A stretch of 64,000 nt of DNA. Origin: Weimeria sp002480925. Its GTDB lineage: Bacteria > Bacillota > Clostridia > Lachnospirales > Lachnospiraceae. Below are positions 50,946 to 60,005 of the stretch, in pieces. The notes under the pieces were generated by a model that saw only the letters and a list, made by a program, of their open reading frames with translations, had not been told where the DNA came from and made no database searches. Within the stretch, counting starts at the first letter, position 1. Each line of letters starts with the position of its first letter. Location of the stretch: contig NZ_JBQHVU010000009.1 of NCBI RefSeq assembly GCF_052064335.1, forward strand, positions 31,273-95,272, in the 5' to 3' direction. Both the position numbers and the translations under genes were made by a program.

Positions 50946-52938
50946 TCTCAGCGACCTCCTCGTCCCTAAGCATATTTTTAAGTTCTATCATCCGGTCACG
51001 ATACTCAGCAGCTGCTTCGAAATTCAGATCTGCCGCTGCCTTTTCCATATCCTTACGGATCTTGTCTATATATTTCTTCAGTTCAGAAACGGACATCTCC
51101 TCAGGCTGCTTGTCCATGTCCTTTTCATTCACAGCCACCTGTCTGGAAACCGCTATCACATCGGATACTGCCTTGCTGATAGTCTTAGGAGTGATATGAT
51201 GCTTCTCATTGTAGTCCTTCTGGATACGCCTGCGTCGCTCTGTCTCGTCGATAGCCCTTTTCATAGAATCCGTGACAGTATCTGCATACATTATCACATG
51301 GCCGTGATCATTCCTGGCTGCCCTTCCTATCGTCTGAATCAGAGAGGTCTCGTTACGGAGGAATCCCTCCTTATCAGCATCAAGGATAGCCACCAGAGTT
51401 ATCTCAGGTATATCAAGTCCCTCCCTCAGGAGGTTGATGCCGACAAGCACATCAAATACATCGAGACGCAGATCTCTGATTATCTCGGCCCTTTCAAGAG
51501 TATCTATATCCGAATGCAGATACTTTACCCTGACTCCCAGCTCCGCAAGATATTTGGTCAGATCCTCTGCCATACGCTTTGTCAGTGTTGTGACAAGGAC
51601 CTTGTGATGACCTGCGGTTTCCTTACTGATTTCAGAATAAAGATCATCTATCTGTCCCTCGGTAGGACGGACATCTATAGACGGATCGAGAAGACCTGTA
51701 GGTCTTATGACCTGCTCTGCCCTGAGAAGCTCATGCTCCTGCTCATATCTGCCCGGTGTCGCAGAAACAAAGAGCAGCTGGTCTATCTTTGACTCCCATT
51801 CATGGAAATTAAGCGGTCTGTTGTCAAGAGCCGACGGAAGTCTGAAACCGTAATCCACAAGGGTTGTTTTCCTGGCCTTGTCACCGTTGTACATTCCCCC
51901 TATCTGGGGAACAGTGATATGGCTCTCATCTATTATGGTAAGAAAATCATCTCCAAAATAGTCGATAAGACATTTCGGAGGTTCTCCTGGAGCTGCTCCT
52001 GTAAGGTGTCTTGAATAGTTTTCTATTCCTGAGCAGAAGCCTGTCTCACGGAGCATTTCTATATCAAAATTAGTACGCTCGGCAATCCGCTGAGCCTCAA
52101 GCAGCTTGTCATTAGCCTTGAAAAAGCTTACTCTCTCCTTAAGCTCCTGTTCGATGGTCTCGCAGGCCCTTTCTATCTTCTCCTTGGGAACCACATAATG
52201 TGATGCAGGGAAAATAGCGCAGTGTGACAGCTCATAGTTGACCTTTCCCGTCAGAGGATCAGTCTCTACTATCCTGTCGATCTCATCTCCAAACCATTCT
52301 ATCCTGTATGCATAGTCGGTTGTGTTAGCAGGTATCACCTCAAGCGTATCTCCCCTCACGCGAAAGGTTCCTCTTTTGAAATCCATATCATTCCTCAGAT
52401 ACTGCATATCGACAAGCTCTTTTATTACCTCATCTCTGTCCTTGTCCTGTCCGGGCCTGAGAGAGACCATCATATTCTCATAGTCATCCGGGCTGCCGAT
52501 TCCATAGATACAGGATACTGAGGCAACGATTATCACATCTCTTCTTTCAGAGAGAGCTGCAGTAGCCGACAGGCGCAGCTTGTCTATCTCATCATTTACT
52601 GCTGAATCCTTGGCTATATAGGTATCAGACGAAGGCACATAGGCCTCAGGCTGGTAATAATCATAGTACGAAACGAAGTATTCGACGGCATTCTCAGGGA
52701 AGAATTCCTTCATTTCGCTGTAGAGCTGGCCGGCCAGAGTCTTGTTATGGCTCATTATCAGAGTTGGCTTATTAAGCTCTGCTATAACATTTGCCATTGT
52801 AAAGGTTTTCCCGGATCCTGTGACCCCGAGCAGGGTCTCGAACTGGTTTCCATCCCTGAAGCCGTCCACCAGCTCCCTTATAGCCTCAGGCTGATCGCCT
52901 GTCGGCTTATATTTAGAATGTAGCTTGAATGTCTCCAT
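50929..52938 (-). CDS. uvrB: Excinuclease ABC subunit B
   Basis: Helicase-like damage-verification subunit of 669 residues. P-loop GVTGSGKT near residue 40, the damage-probing beta hairpin YYDYYQPEAYVPSSDTY near 92, motifs of the second RecA domain (TLTKRMAEDL) and a C-terminal UVR domain that binds UvrC (about 625-660) are present. Operon order here is uvrB then uvrA. Confidence 0.97.
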   Translation of the reverse strand: METFKLHSKYKPTGDQPEAIRELVDGFRDGNQFETLLGVTGSGKTFTMANVIAELNKPTLIMSHNKTLAGQLYSEMKEFFPENAVEYFVSYYDYYQPEAYVPSSDTYIAKDSAVNDEIDKLRLSATAALSERRDVIIVASVSCIYGIGSPDDYENMMVSLRPGQDKDRDEVIKELVDMQYLRNDMDFKRGTFRVRGDTLEVIPANTTDYAYRIEWFGDEIDRIVETDPLTGKVNYELSHCAIFPASHYVVPKEKIERACETIEQELKERVSFFKANDKLLEAQRIAERTNFDIEMLRETGFCSGIENYSRHLTGAAPGEPPKCLIDYFGDDFLTIIDESHITVPQIGGMYNGDKARKTTLVDYGFRLPSALDNRPLNFHEWESKIDQLLFVSATPGRYEQEHELLRAEQVIRPTGLLDPSIDVRPTEGQIDDLYSEISKETAGHHKVLVTTLTKRMAEDLTKYLAELGVRVKYLHSDIDTLERAEIIRDLRLDVFDVLVGINLLREGLDIPEITLVAILDADKEGFLRNETSLIQTIGRAARNDHGHVIMYADTVTDSMKRAIDETERRRRIQKDYNEKHHITPKTISKAVSDVIAVSRQVAVNEKDMDKQPEEMSVSELKKYIDKIRKDMEKAAADLNFEAAAEYRDRMIELKNMLRDEEVAESEESS

Positions 52939-52955
52939 ATAGTTGCTGTGTCAGC

Positions 52956-53183
52956 TCACCTTAATTCCTTCATCGCCTGGATCATCTCGACATCGTTAGC
53001 CGTAACCCTCATATTGGTGACGACCTCATCCTCTCCCGGCTTCTTCACTGATATCTCTATCACTGAGCCCTCAGGAAGGCCCTCGGTCCCGAAGACTGTA
53101 GCAAAATATGAAACGACCTTGGGATGATCTGCCTGAAATCTTGCCATAAGTCCCCTGATCTTAAACAGTGCTGTAGGATTCAT
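52956..53183 (-). CDS. Small conserved-looking protein, unknown function
   Basis: Protein of 75 residues, soluble, no Cys. N-terminal NPTALFKIRGLMARFQADHPKV is a helix, followed by beta-type text (GSVIEISVKKPGEDEVVTNMRV). It is tightly packed between the transporter (1-nt overlap) and uvrB (17-nt gap), which supports it as a real gene. I do not recognise it with certainty; small proteins like this occur in Clostridia. Confidence 0.75.
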   Translation of the reverse strand: MNPTALFKIRGLMARFQADHPKVVSYFATVFGTEGLPEGSVIEISVKKPGEDEVVTNMRVTANDVEMIQAMKELR

Positions 53184-54064
53184 TACCTGCTCCTTTCACT
53201 TCTCATCAGATACGCCCATCTGCCGACTGCGCAGCTGATAACAATTACATAACCTATTACCGAAAAACGATCAGGCAGCTCATCGAATATGACTGCTCCC
53301 CATATCGATGCGAAGAGAACCTGAGCGTAGTCAAATACTGAAATATTCTTTGCCGGTGCATATTTATAGGCTGCTGTGACAGTAAACTGTCCGCCTGCTG
53401 CTGACAGTCCGGCAAGGATCATGAAAAGCCACTGAAGCCGGCTCATCGGATGGAAATCTATGATCATGGATGGCAGACACAAAAGGCTTGTAAATATAGA
53501 GAAAAAAGCCACTATCACCGGCCCTCTCTCTCCCTGCTGTCCCAGCTTCCTGACGAAGGTATAGGCTATTCCTGCGCCAAGTCCTCCAATCAGTCCGAAC
53601 AGAGCATAGACAGATGCCATATTAGCCGATGGCTTTATTATGAATACAGCTCCTATAAAGGCTATCACGACGGCGATCCAGTCCGATCTTTTAGGTATCT
53701 CCTTCAGTATGAAGATAGATGCTATTATTGCAAAAAACGGTGACATCTTGTTCAGGATATTCGCATCGGCGAGACCTATCCTGTCTATTGCATAGAAATT
53801 AAGTATCATGCCAAGTCCTCCGCTTATTGACCTGGCAAGAAGTCCTGGAAGCGAGCCCTTCCTTATATGAAATTTCTCCTCAGTCCTTGACAGGGCGGCC
53901 ACTGCTATTAAAGCTGCAAATGCATTCCTGAAAAAGCATTTCTGTATCGTAGGAATATCTCCTGTGAGTCTGACGAACAGAGTCATAAGTGAGAAAAAGA
54001 AGGAATCCGCTATAACAAGTCCTATTCCGATCGCTGCCTTATGTCTTGTACTAATTTCATTCAT
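53183..54064 (-). CDS. EamA/DMT family transporter
   Basis: Integral membrane protein of 293 residues with about ten hydrophobic segments in two EamA repeats (first repeat about 15-145, second about 155-285). The text KCFFRNAFAALIAV and 'FDYAQVLFASIWGAVIFDELP' is typical of the drug/metabolite transporter superfamily. Substrate unknown. It heads the operon with the 75-residue gene, uvrB and uvrA. No Shine-Dalgarno; an extended -10 (TGATATAAT) ends 8 nt before the ATG. Confidence 0.9.
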   Translation of the reverse strand: MNEISTRHKAAIGIGLVIADSFFFSLMTLFVRLTGDIPTIQKCFFRNAFAALIAVAALSRTEEKFHIRKGSLPGLLARSISGGLGMILNFYAIDRIGLADANILNKMSPFFAIIASIFILKEIPKRSDWIAVVIAFIGAVFIIKPSANMASVYALFGLIGGLGAGIAYTFVRKLGQQGERGPVIVAFFSIFTSLLCLPSMIIDFHPMSRLQWLFMILAGLSAAGGQFTVTAAYKYAPAKNISVFDYAQVLFASIWGAVIFDELPDRFSVIGYVIVISCAVGRWAYLMRSERSR

Positions 54065-54072
54065 AGTTTATT

Positions 54073-54081
54073 ATTATATCA
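54073..54081 (-). promoter_or_regulatory. Extended -10 promoter of the transporter-uvrBA operon
   Basis: TGATATAAT on the minus strand, 8 nt before the ATG, with no clear -35. Predicts a leader of 0-2 nt. I see no LexA-type box in the 81-bp divergent region. Confidence 0.5.
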
Positions 54082-54145
54082 CGAATAGGAAGAGTCTTCA
54101 TAAAAACTTTGTTAATCATTATCTATAGATGATCGGAGGAAAATA

Positions 54146-54718
54146 ATGTATCTGATAGCAGGGCTTGGAAACCCAGGAAGCAAATACGAGCATACCAGGC
54201 ATAATGCCGGCTTTGAGACGATCGATATGCTTGCCGCATCAAACGGCATTGAGATAAACAAATCAGAAAGAAGGGCCCTGACCGGGACTGGAATCATAAA
54301 CGGCCAGAAGGTACTTCTTATAAAGCCACAGACTTTTATGAACCTGAGTGGAGAGTCAATAGGAGACTTTGTCAATTTTTACAAGACAGACCCTGCCACA
54401 GGCCTGATTGTTTTTTCAGATGATGTGACCCTTGCACCTGGCAATATAAGAATCCGCAAGAAGGGCTCTGCAGGTGGACACAATGGCCTCAAAAATATTA
54501 TCGAGCATATCGGCACCGATCGTTTCATCAGGATAAGACTCGGTGTCGGCATCTTTGAGAACGGAAATGATATGGTTTCCTTTGTCCTTGGATCCCTGTC
54601 AAAGGATGAGCTGCCTTTCTTTGAGGAGGGCAAAAAAAGAGCCTGCAAGGCAGCAGAGCTGATCCTCGCAGGCGAAATCGATCAGGCAATGAACGAGTTC
54701 AATCAGAAGATCCGTTAG
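54146..54718 (+). CDS. pth: Peptidyl-tRNA hydrolase
   Basis: Releases peptides from stalled peptidyl-tRNA. Length 190 residues. GLGNPG (residues 6-11), the catalytic His in TRHNAGF, QTFMNLSG and GSAGGHNGLKNI are conserved. GGAGG precedes the ATG. Its last 4 nt overlap the convergent glgD gene. Confidence 0.97.
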   Translation: MYLIAGLGNPGSKYEHTRHNAGFETIDMLAASNGIEINKSERRALTGTGIINGQKVLLIKPQTFMNLSGESIGDFVNFYKTDPATGLIVFSDDVTLAPGNIRIRKKGSAGGHNGLKNIIEHIGTDRFIRIRLGVGIFENGNDMVSFVLGSLSKDELPFFEEGKKRACKAAELILAGEIDQAMNEFNQKIR

Positions 54719-55833
54719 ATCCCCAGCCTTGTATTATTCTCGACTACGATCTTGATCTGATCATCGCCGACATAGCTGGTATCTGACAGAAGAGTCTCAT
54801 TGCTTTCAACTATACAGTTCTCAACGCGGACATTATCTCCAATGTAGGCCCCGTTGAGGACTATGGAATTCTTTATCACTGTATTGTTGCCGATGAATAC
54901 ATTCTTGAAGATCACCGAATGATCCACGACACTGTTTATAATAGTTCCCGATCCGATCAGTGAATCATGAACAGATGCTCCGTCATTAAACTTGGCAGGC
55001 GGAAGATCCTGTGCCTTTGAATAGATCTTCGGTTCGCTGCCAAAGAAGAATTCTCTTACCTCAGGCTTGAGGAAATCCATATTGGTCCTGAAATAGGAAT
55101 TGACTGATGCTATATTACTCCAGTAGCTGTCAACCATATAGCCATATATCTTCTTCATCCCGGTATAGCGGATCAGGATATCGGTTACGAAATTGTATCG
55201 TCCCTCCGCGTTGCACTGTTCAAGAAGCTCTATCAGCTTCCTGCGGCGGATGACATAGGTTCCGGTTGAAACGATATTCGAGTGAGCGATCATCGGCTTC
55301 TCCTCGAACTCGCTTATAAGTCCGTCCGGATCTATCTTTACTGTTCCAAACCTGCTTATATCATCCCACTCAGGTGCCTTTGTGCATACTACTGTGATGT
55401 CTGCCTGCTTCTGTATATGAAAATCAAGTATAGGAGAAAGATCTATCTTGCAGACACAGTCTCCGCTGGTGATCACCACATAAGGCTCATGGCGCTTCTT
55501 GAGGAAGTCTATATTCTGCCACATAGCGTCAGCAGTGCCTCTGTACCACCAGCTGTTGTCAGCGGTGACAGTAGGAGTAAAAAGGAAAAGTCCGCCCTGC
55601 TTACGTCCGAAGTTCCACCATTTGGATGAATTCAGATGCTCATTTAATGAACGGGCATTGTACTGCGAGAGGACTGCCACTGTCTGTATGTTGGAATTAG
55701 TCATATTCGACAGTGCGAAGTCAATGGCTCTGTAGCTGCACCCAACCGGCATCGCTGATATAGCCCTCTTATCGGATAAGCTCTTCATTCTGGTGGAATT
55801 TCCACCTGCAAGGATTATTCCTAGTGCCTTCAT
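54715..55833 (-). CDS. glgD: Glucose-1-phosphate adenylyltransferase, regulatory-type subunit GlgD
   Basis: Protein of 372 residues. Resembles GlgC (nucleotidyltransferase domain 1-240, left-handed beta helix 280-372) but the N-terminal glycine loop is altered to LAGGNSTRMKSLS, the mark of GlgD. In Firmicutes GlgC and GlgD form a heteromer that makes ADP-glucose. Start overlaps the glgC stop by 4 nt. Confidence 0.95.
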   Translation of the reverse strand: MKALGIILAGGNSTRMKSLSDKRAISAMPVGCSYRAIDFALSNMTNSNIQTVAVLSQYNARSLNEHLNSSKWWNFGRKQGGLFLFTPTVTADNSWWYRGTADAMWQNIDFLKKRHEPYVVITSGDCVCKIDLSPILDFHIQKQADITVVCTKAPEWDDISRFGTVKIDPDGLISEFEEKPMIAHSNIVSTGTYVIRRRKLIELLEQCNAEGRYNFVTDILIRYTGMKKIYGYMVDSYWSNIASVNSYFRTNMDFLKPEVREFFFGSEPKIYSKAQDLPPAKFNDGASVHDSLIGSGTIINSVVDHSVIFKNVFIGNNTVIKNSIVLNGAYIGDNVRVENCIVESNETLLSDTSYVGDDQIKIVVENNTRLGI

Positions 55834-57104
55834 GACTGATCACCTGCCTTTATCAGATATCCACCGCTCGGCAGAACCCCGTCAGGATAATCCTCCTGAT
55901 CTGTCACGCCTCTTATAGCGGTATTCTTTCCAATAGTTACATTAGCAGGGATCACAGAATTGTCTCCGATCACTGCCAGGCCGAAGCCGTATATCTTCGG
56001 ATTGAGCTTGCTGTCTTCCTCCTGGCCTATTCCTATCTTAGCATTCTCACCGATCACGCAGTTCTCTGCAATGATTGATTTCTCTATATAGGCTCCCTTG
56101 CGGATAACAGTATCCTTCATTATTATGGAGTCCTTGACTATAGCTCCTTCTTCTACAACCACCCCGGCTGAAAGCACTGACCCGTGAACCGTACCATTGA
56201 TGTTGTCCCCGGCACCAATTATTGCCTTTCCCACTGTGGCATCCGGTCCTATATACTGTGGCTCGATCTTGTCCTGCTTGGTATAAATCTTCCAGAATTC
56301 CTCATACAGATTAAACTCAGGGATCAGGTCTATAAGCTCCATATTAGCCTGCCAGTATGATCCCAGTGTCCCTACGTCCTTCCAGTAGCCATTGAACTCA
56401 TAAGCGAATATTCTCTTGCCATTGCTGTGGCAGTAAGGAATTATGTGCTTACCGAAATCGCAGTTGCTCTGATCCTTTAATGATAACAGAGCCTCCCTCA
56501 GAACAGGCCATGAAAATATATAGATTCCCATCGAAGCAAGATTACTCTTCGGATGCTCCGGCTTCTCCTGGAAATCACGTATCCTCTTATTCTCATCAGC
56601 GATCACGACACCGAAACGGGATGCCTCCTCCATAGGTACAGGGATCACTGCAAGAGTCACATCTGCCTGATTCTGCTTATGGAAATCAAGCATTGCCTCA
56701 TAATCCATCTTATAGATGTGATCACCTGAAAGGATCAGCACATATTCAGGATTATATGCCTCCATATACTTCATATTCTGATAGATGGCATTGGCTGTGC
56801 CCGAATACCATTCAGAATTATCGCTTCTCTCATATGGAGGGAGAACTGTCACGCCGCCATTATTACGGTCAAGATCCCACGGAGTACCGATACCTATATG
56901 AGTATTCAAGGCAAGCGGCTGATACTGTGTCAGAACTCCGACTGTGTCGATCCCTGAATTGATGCAGTTGCTGAGGGGAAAATCAATGATCCTGTACTTT
57001 CCACCAAACGCTACTGCCGGCTTGGCCACGTCTGATGTCAGAACCCCAAGCCTGGATCCCTGACCGCCGGCCAGGAGCATGGCTATCATTTCTTTACTAC
57101 TCAT
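55830..57104 (-). CDS. glgC: Glucose-1-phosphate adenylyltransferase GlgC
   Basis: Catalytic ADP-glucose pyrophosphorylase of 424 residues, the committed step of glycogen synthesis. AGGQGSRLGVLT (residues 13-24), KPAVAFGGKYRIIDFPLSN, SGDHIYKMDY and EFNGYWKDVGT are present; the last third is a hexapeptide-repeat beta helix. GAGAGGTG lies about 9 nt before the ATG. No glycogen synthase (glgA) is in the window. Confidence 0.97.
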   Translation of the reverse strand: MSSKEMIAMLLAGGQGSRLGVLTSDVAKPAVAFGGKYRIIDFPLSNCINSGIDTVGVLTQYQPLALNTHIGIGTPWDLDRNNGGVTVLPPYERSDNSEWYSGTANAIYQNMKYMEAYNPEYVLILSGDHIYKMDYEAMLDFHKQNQADVTLAVIPVPMEEASRFGVVIADENKRIRDFQEKPEHPKSNLASMGIYIFSWPVLREALLSLKDQSNCDFGKHIIPYCHSNGKRIFAYEFNGYWKDVGTLGSYWQANMELIDLIPEFNLYEEFWKIYTKQDKIEPQYIGPDATVGKAIIGAGDNINGTVHGSVLSAGVVVEEGAIVKDSIIMKDTVIRKGAYIEKSIIAENCVIGENAKIGIGQEEDSKLNPKIYGFGLAVIGDNSVIPANVTIGKNTAIRGVTDQEDYPDGVLPSGGYLIKAGDQS

Positions 57105-57297
57105 TTAAAAACACCTCTCATCTATTCCTGCCATCTTCACAGATCCCCCGATCCCCTTATCCTGAAGAAGTCTTGGGAATAATTACCAAAAGTTTTAAGT
57201 GCCTCTTTTAAAATTATAGCATATTGCACAAGAATGTCCACCTTTTTTTAATGATATTTGTAATTTATTATTGGCGATAGAATTTACAATAATATGA

Positions 57298-57325
57298 TTG
57301 CAAGTTTTTATTTCCGTGATATAAT
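57298..57325 (+). promoter_or_regulatory. Promoter of typA
   Basis: TTGCAA (57298-57303), 16-bp spacer, TGA-TATAAT (extended -10, hexamer 57320-57325). Leader of about 35 nt. The rest of the 262-bp glgC-typA gap is AT-rich and empty. Confidence 0.7.
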
Positions 57326-57366
57326 AGTATAGTTGACCTGTTAAGAATCTGATTTCGGAGGTAAAT

Positions 57367-59208
57367 ATGATTCAGACAAGAGAAGATATCAGAAATGTCG
57401 CCATTATCGCCCATGTCGATCACGGCAAGACGACACTCGTAGACCAGCTCTTAAGACAGAGCGGCGTCTTCCGCGAAAACCAGGAGGTTGTGGAGCGTGT
57501 CATGGATTCCGGCGATATAGAGCGTGAAAGAGGTATCACGATCCTGTCAAAGAACACTGCTGTAAAGTACAACGGAGTCAAGATCAATATAATCGACACT
57601 CCGGGACATGCCGACTTCGGCGGAGAGGTTGAGCGAATCCTCAAGATGGTTGATGGTGTCGTTCTGCTCGTTGATGCCTTTGAGGGCGTTATGCCTCAGA
57701 CCAAGTTCGTGCTGATGAAGGCCCTTGCCTTAAACCTTCCGGTAATCGTCTGCATAAACAAGATCGACCGTCCGGGCGCAAGGCCTGCTGAGGTCGTTGA
57801 CGAAACTCTCGAGCTCTTTATGGACCTCGATGCTACTGACGAGCAGCTTGACGCCCCATTCATCTATGCTTCTGCAAAGGACGGATATGCGATAAAGGAT
57901 CTTGATGACGAAAAGAAGGATATGACTCCTCTCTTCGATGCCATCCTCAAGTACATACCTGCTCCTACAGGTGATCCTGATGCAAATACTCAGGTCCTGA
58001 TCTCCACTATAGACTACAACGACTATGTAGGACGTATAGGTATAGGAAAGGTTTCTAACGGCAAGATCGTGCTCAACCAGAACGCTGTCGTAGTAAACCA
58101 TCATGATCCTGACAAGAAGGAAAACGTCCGTATCACAAAGCTCTATGAGTTCGAGGGACTCCAGAAGGTTGATGTGAACGAGGCCAACATCGGCTCCATT
58201 GTAGCCATATCCGGTATTGCAGATCTTCATATCGGAGATACTATTTGCGGAACCGACAGTGAGCCTGTCGCAATACCATTCCAGAAGATTTCAGAGCCTA
58301 CGATTGCTATGAACTTCATAGTAAATGACAGCCCATTCGCCGGTACTGAGGGTAAATTCGTTACAAGCCGCCATATCAGGGACAGACTTTATAAGGAATT
58401 GAACACAGATGTATCATTAAGAGTTGAGGATACGGACAGTCCTGATACTTTCAAGGTTTCTGGCCGTGGTGAGCTCCATCTGTCCGTGCTTATCGAGGAG
58501 ATGCGACGCGAGGGCTATGAGTTCGCTGTAAGTAAAGCTGAGGTCCTTTATCATACCGATGAGAACGGCAAGAAACTTGAGCCTATGGAAAGGGCCTATG
58601 TCGATGTACCTGACGAATTCCAGGGTGTCGTAATCGAGAAGCTCTCTGCCAGAAAAGGTGAGTTGCAGAATATGCGTCCTATCACTGGTGGATATACCCG
58701 TCTTGAGTTCGTCATTCCTGCCCGTGGAATGATCGGATACAGAGGCGATTTCATGACTGATACCAAGGGTAACGGTATCATAAACACTGTCTTCGAGGGA
58801 TATGCCCCTTACAAGGGAGAGATCGCCTACAGAAAGCAGGGCTCTCTTATTGCCTTTGAGACCGGAGAATCCGTCACATACGGTCTCTTCGCCGCCCAGG
58901 ACAGAGGAACCCTCTTCATTGGACCTGGTGAGAAGGTTTACTCAGGAATGGTCATCGGCGCATCAAACCGTGCTGAGGATATAGAGATCAATGTATGCAA
59001 GAAAAAGCATCTGACCAATACACGTACATCATCCTCAGACGAGGCTCTTACTCTCGTTCCACCTAGGAGGCTCTCACTCGAACAGGCACTTGACTTCATT
59101 GAGACTGATGAGCTTCTCGAGGTCACTCCTGAAAACCTTCGTATAAGGAAAAAGATCCTCGATCCTCTTCAGAGAAAGAGATCAAACATCAGAAAGCAGC
59201 AGGGCTGA
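57367..59208 (+). CDS. typA: Ribosome-associated GTPase TypA/BipA
   Basis: Translational GTPase of 613 residues, involved in ribosome assembly and stress adaptation. G1 AHVDHGKTTL (residues 15-24), G2 RGITI, G3 DTPGHADFGGEVER, G4 NKID and the BipA-specific C-terminal domain (QDRGTLFIGPGEKVYSGMV, then NIRKQQ end) are all there. It has its own promoter and a GGAGG ribosome-binding site. Confidence 0.98.
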   Translation: MIQTREDIRNVAIIAHVDHGKTTLVDQLLRQSGVFRENQEVVERVMDSGDIERERGITILSKNTAVKYNGVKINIIDTPGHADFGGEVERILKMVDGVVLLVDAFEGVMPQTKFVLMKALALNLPVIVCINKIDRPGARPAEVVDETLELFMDLDATDEQLDAPFIYASAKDGYAIKDLDDEKKDMTPLFDAILKYIPAPTGDPDANTQVLISTIDYNDYVGRIGIGKVSNGKIVLNQNAVVVNHHDPDKKENVRITKLYEFEGLQKVDVNEANIGSIVAISGIADLHIGDTICGTDSEPVAIPFQKISEPTIAMNFIVNDSPFAGTEGKFVTSRHIRDRLYKELNTDVSLRVEDTDSPDTFKVSGRGELHLSVLIEEMRREGYEFAVSKAEVLYHTDENGKKLEPMERAYVDVPDEFQGVVIEKLSARKGELQNMRPITGGYTRLEFVIPARGMIGYRGDFMTDTKGNGIINTVFEGYAPYKGEIAYRKQGSLIAFETGESVTYGLFAAQDRGTLFIGPGEKVYSGMVIGASNRAEDIEINVCKKKHLTNTRTSSSDEALTLVPPRRLSLEQALDFIETDELLEVTPENLRIRKKILDPLQRKRSNIRKQQG

Positions 59209-59216
59209 TCAGATAG

Positions 59217-59945
59217 CTATATTACAAAGCGGGGCTTACCCCGCTTTTTTATCTGTTCAAGAATAGTCTTGTTTGTCCTTTCACTTAAACCTGATCCGCC
59301 CTTAGAGCTATAGTCCTTATGATCACCGCATATATCAAGGGCAAGGCAGCTTCTGACTGAACAGATCACAGGAAGGATATGGTCCGGCGTATAGTCTCCC
59401 TGACTCCAGTCCGTTCTGGCATAGTCGGTATTAAATATATCCTTGTCAAGTGATATATATATATCCATCCGGGAATTTATCTGCTCTATCGCATCCACAG
59501 CCTGATCAAGGGTGCAGACCCTTATCTTGTCAGGAAGTGGTCCTGCTTCTTCTATAAGCTTCGGATCCACACCTGCCATTATCACCTGTTTTAGATTATC
59601 AAGGCTTTCACAGGCCTTTCTTACCCAGTCCCCGCATGAGGTTATATCAAAAAAATCCGGCAGCTTGGCATCCGGATGATTATCAAGCAGAAGGAGGGCA
59701 AAGGAAGTCCTTATCCTTTTCATCAAAAGAAGAGACATATAATGATAGTTTCCTGTATCGATGAATCTGACAGGAGGAAGCTCGCCAAAAGAATCTATCC
59801 TGCGGCCTATCTCCTTCTCGGCTTCTTCATCACAAAAGCAGTTGGTCCCCTTTATATCAGTCAGATCAACTGTATTATCCATTCCATCATATATGCCACT
59901 CAAATTAAACCGAATAAAGTTTACAGATTTTCTTGAATTATCCAT
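59217..59945 (-). CDS. Arginase/agmatinase-fold protein
   Basis: Ureohydrolase-like protein of 242 residues. Metal-ligand motifs appear in order: His in GNYHYMS, LDNHPD (D-x-H-x-D) and SLDKD (D-x-D), so a two-metal centre is likely intact. It is shorter than true arginases (about 300) and the substrate is unknown. TTG at 59969 is possible; I prefer the ATG at 59945, which lacks a Shine-Dalgarno and has its -10 box 13 nt upstream. Its last codons form one side of the typA terminator. Confidence 0.83.
   Translation of the reverse strand: MDNSRKSVNFIRFNLSGIYDGMDNTVDLTDIKGTNCFCDEEAEKEIGRRIDSFGELPPVRFIDTGNYHYMSLLLMKRIRTSFALLLLDNHPDAKLPDFFDITSCGDWVRKACESLDNLKQVIMAGVDPKLIEEAGPLPDKIRVCTLDQAVDAIEQINSRMDIYISLDKDIFNTDYARTDWSQGDYTPDHILPVICSVRSCLALDICGDHKDYSSKGGSGLSERTNKTILEQIKKRGKPRFVI
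59226..59250 (+). terminator. Terminator of typA inside the convergent gene
   Basis: Perfect stem AAAGCGGGG/CCCCGCTTT with CTTA loop and six T. It lies 17 nt after typA and inside the last codons of the arginase-fold gene on the other strand. Confidence 0.92.
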
Positions 59946-59961
59946 AGTTTTTTTGTACAAT
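59933..59961 (+). promoter_or_regulatory. Promoter of the cytidylate-kinase-like gene
   Basis: TTGAAT (59933-59938), 17-bp spacer, TACAAT (59956-59961). Its -10 box overlaps the -10 box of the opposite promoter at 59959-59986. Confidence 0.6.
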
Positions 59962-59986
59962 ATATACAAAGTTACTTAGTGATCAA
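59959..59986 (-). promoter_or_regulatory. Promoter of the arginase-fold gene
   Basis: Minus strand: TTGATC (59981-59986), 16-bp spacer, TATATT (59959-59964). Faces and overlaps the opposite promoter, so the two should exclude each other. Confidence 0.45.
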
Positions 59987-60005
59987 ATTAGAAAGGCGGT
60001 AACTT

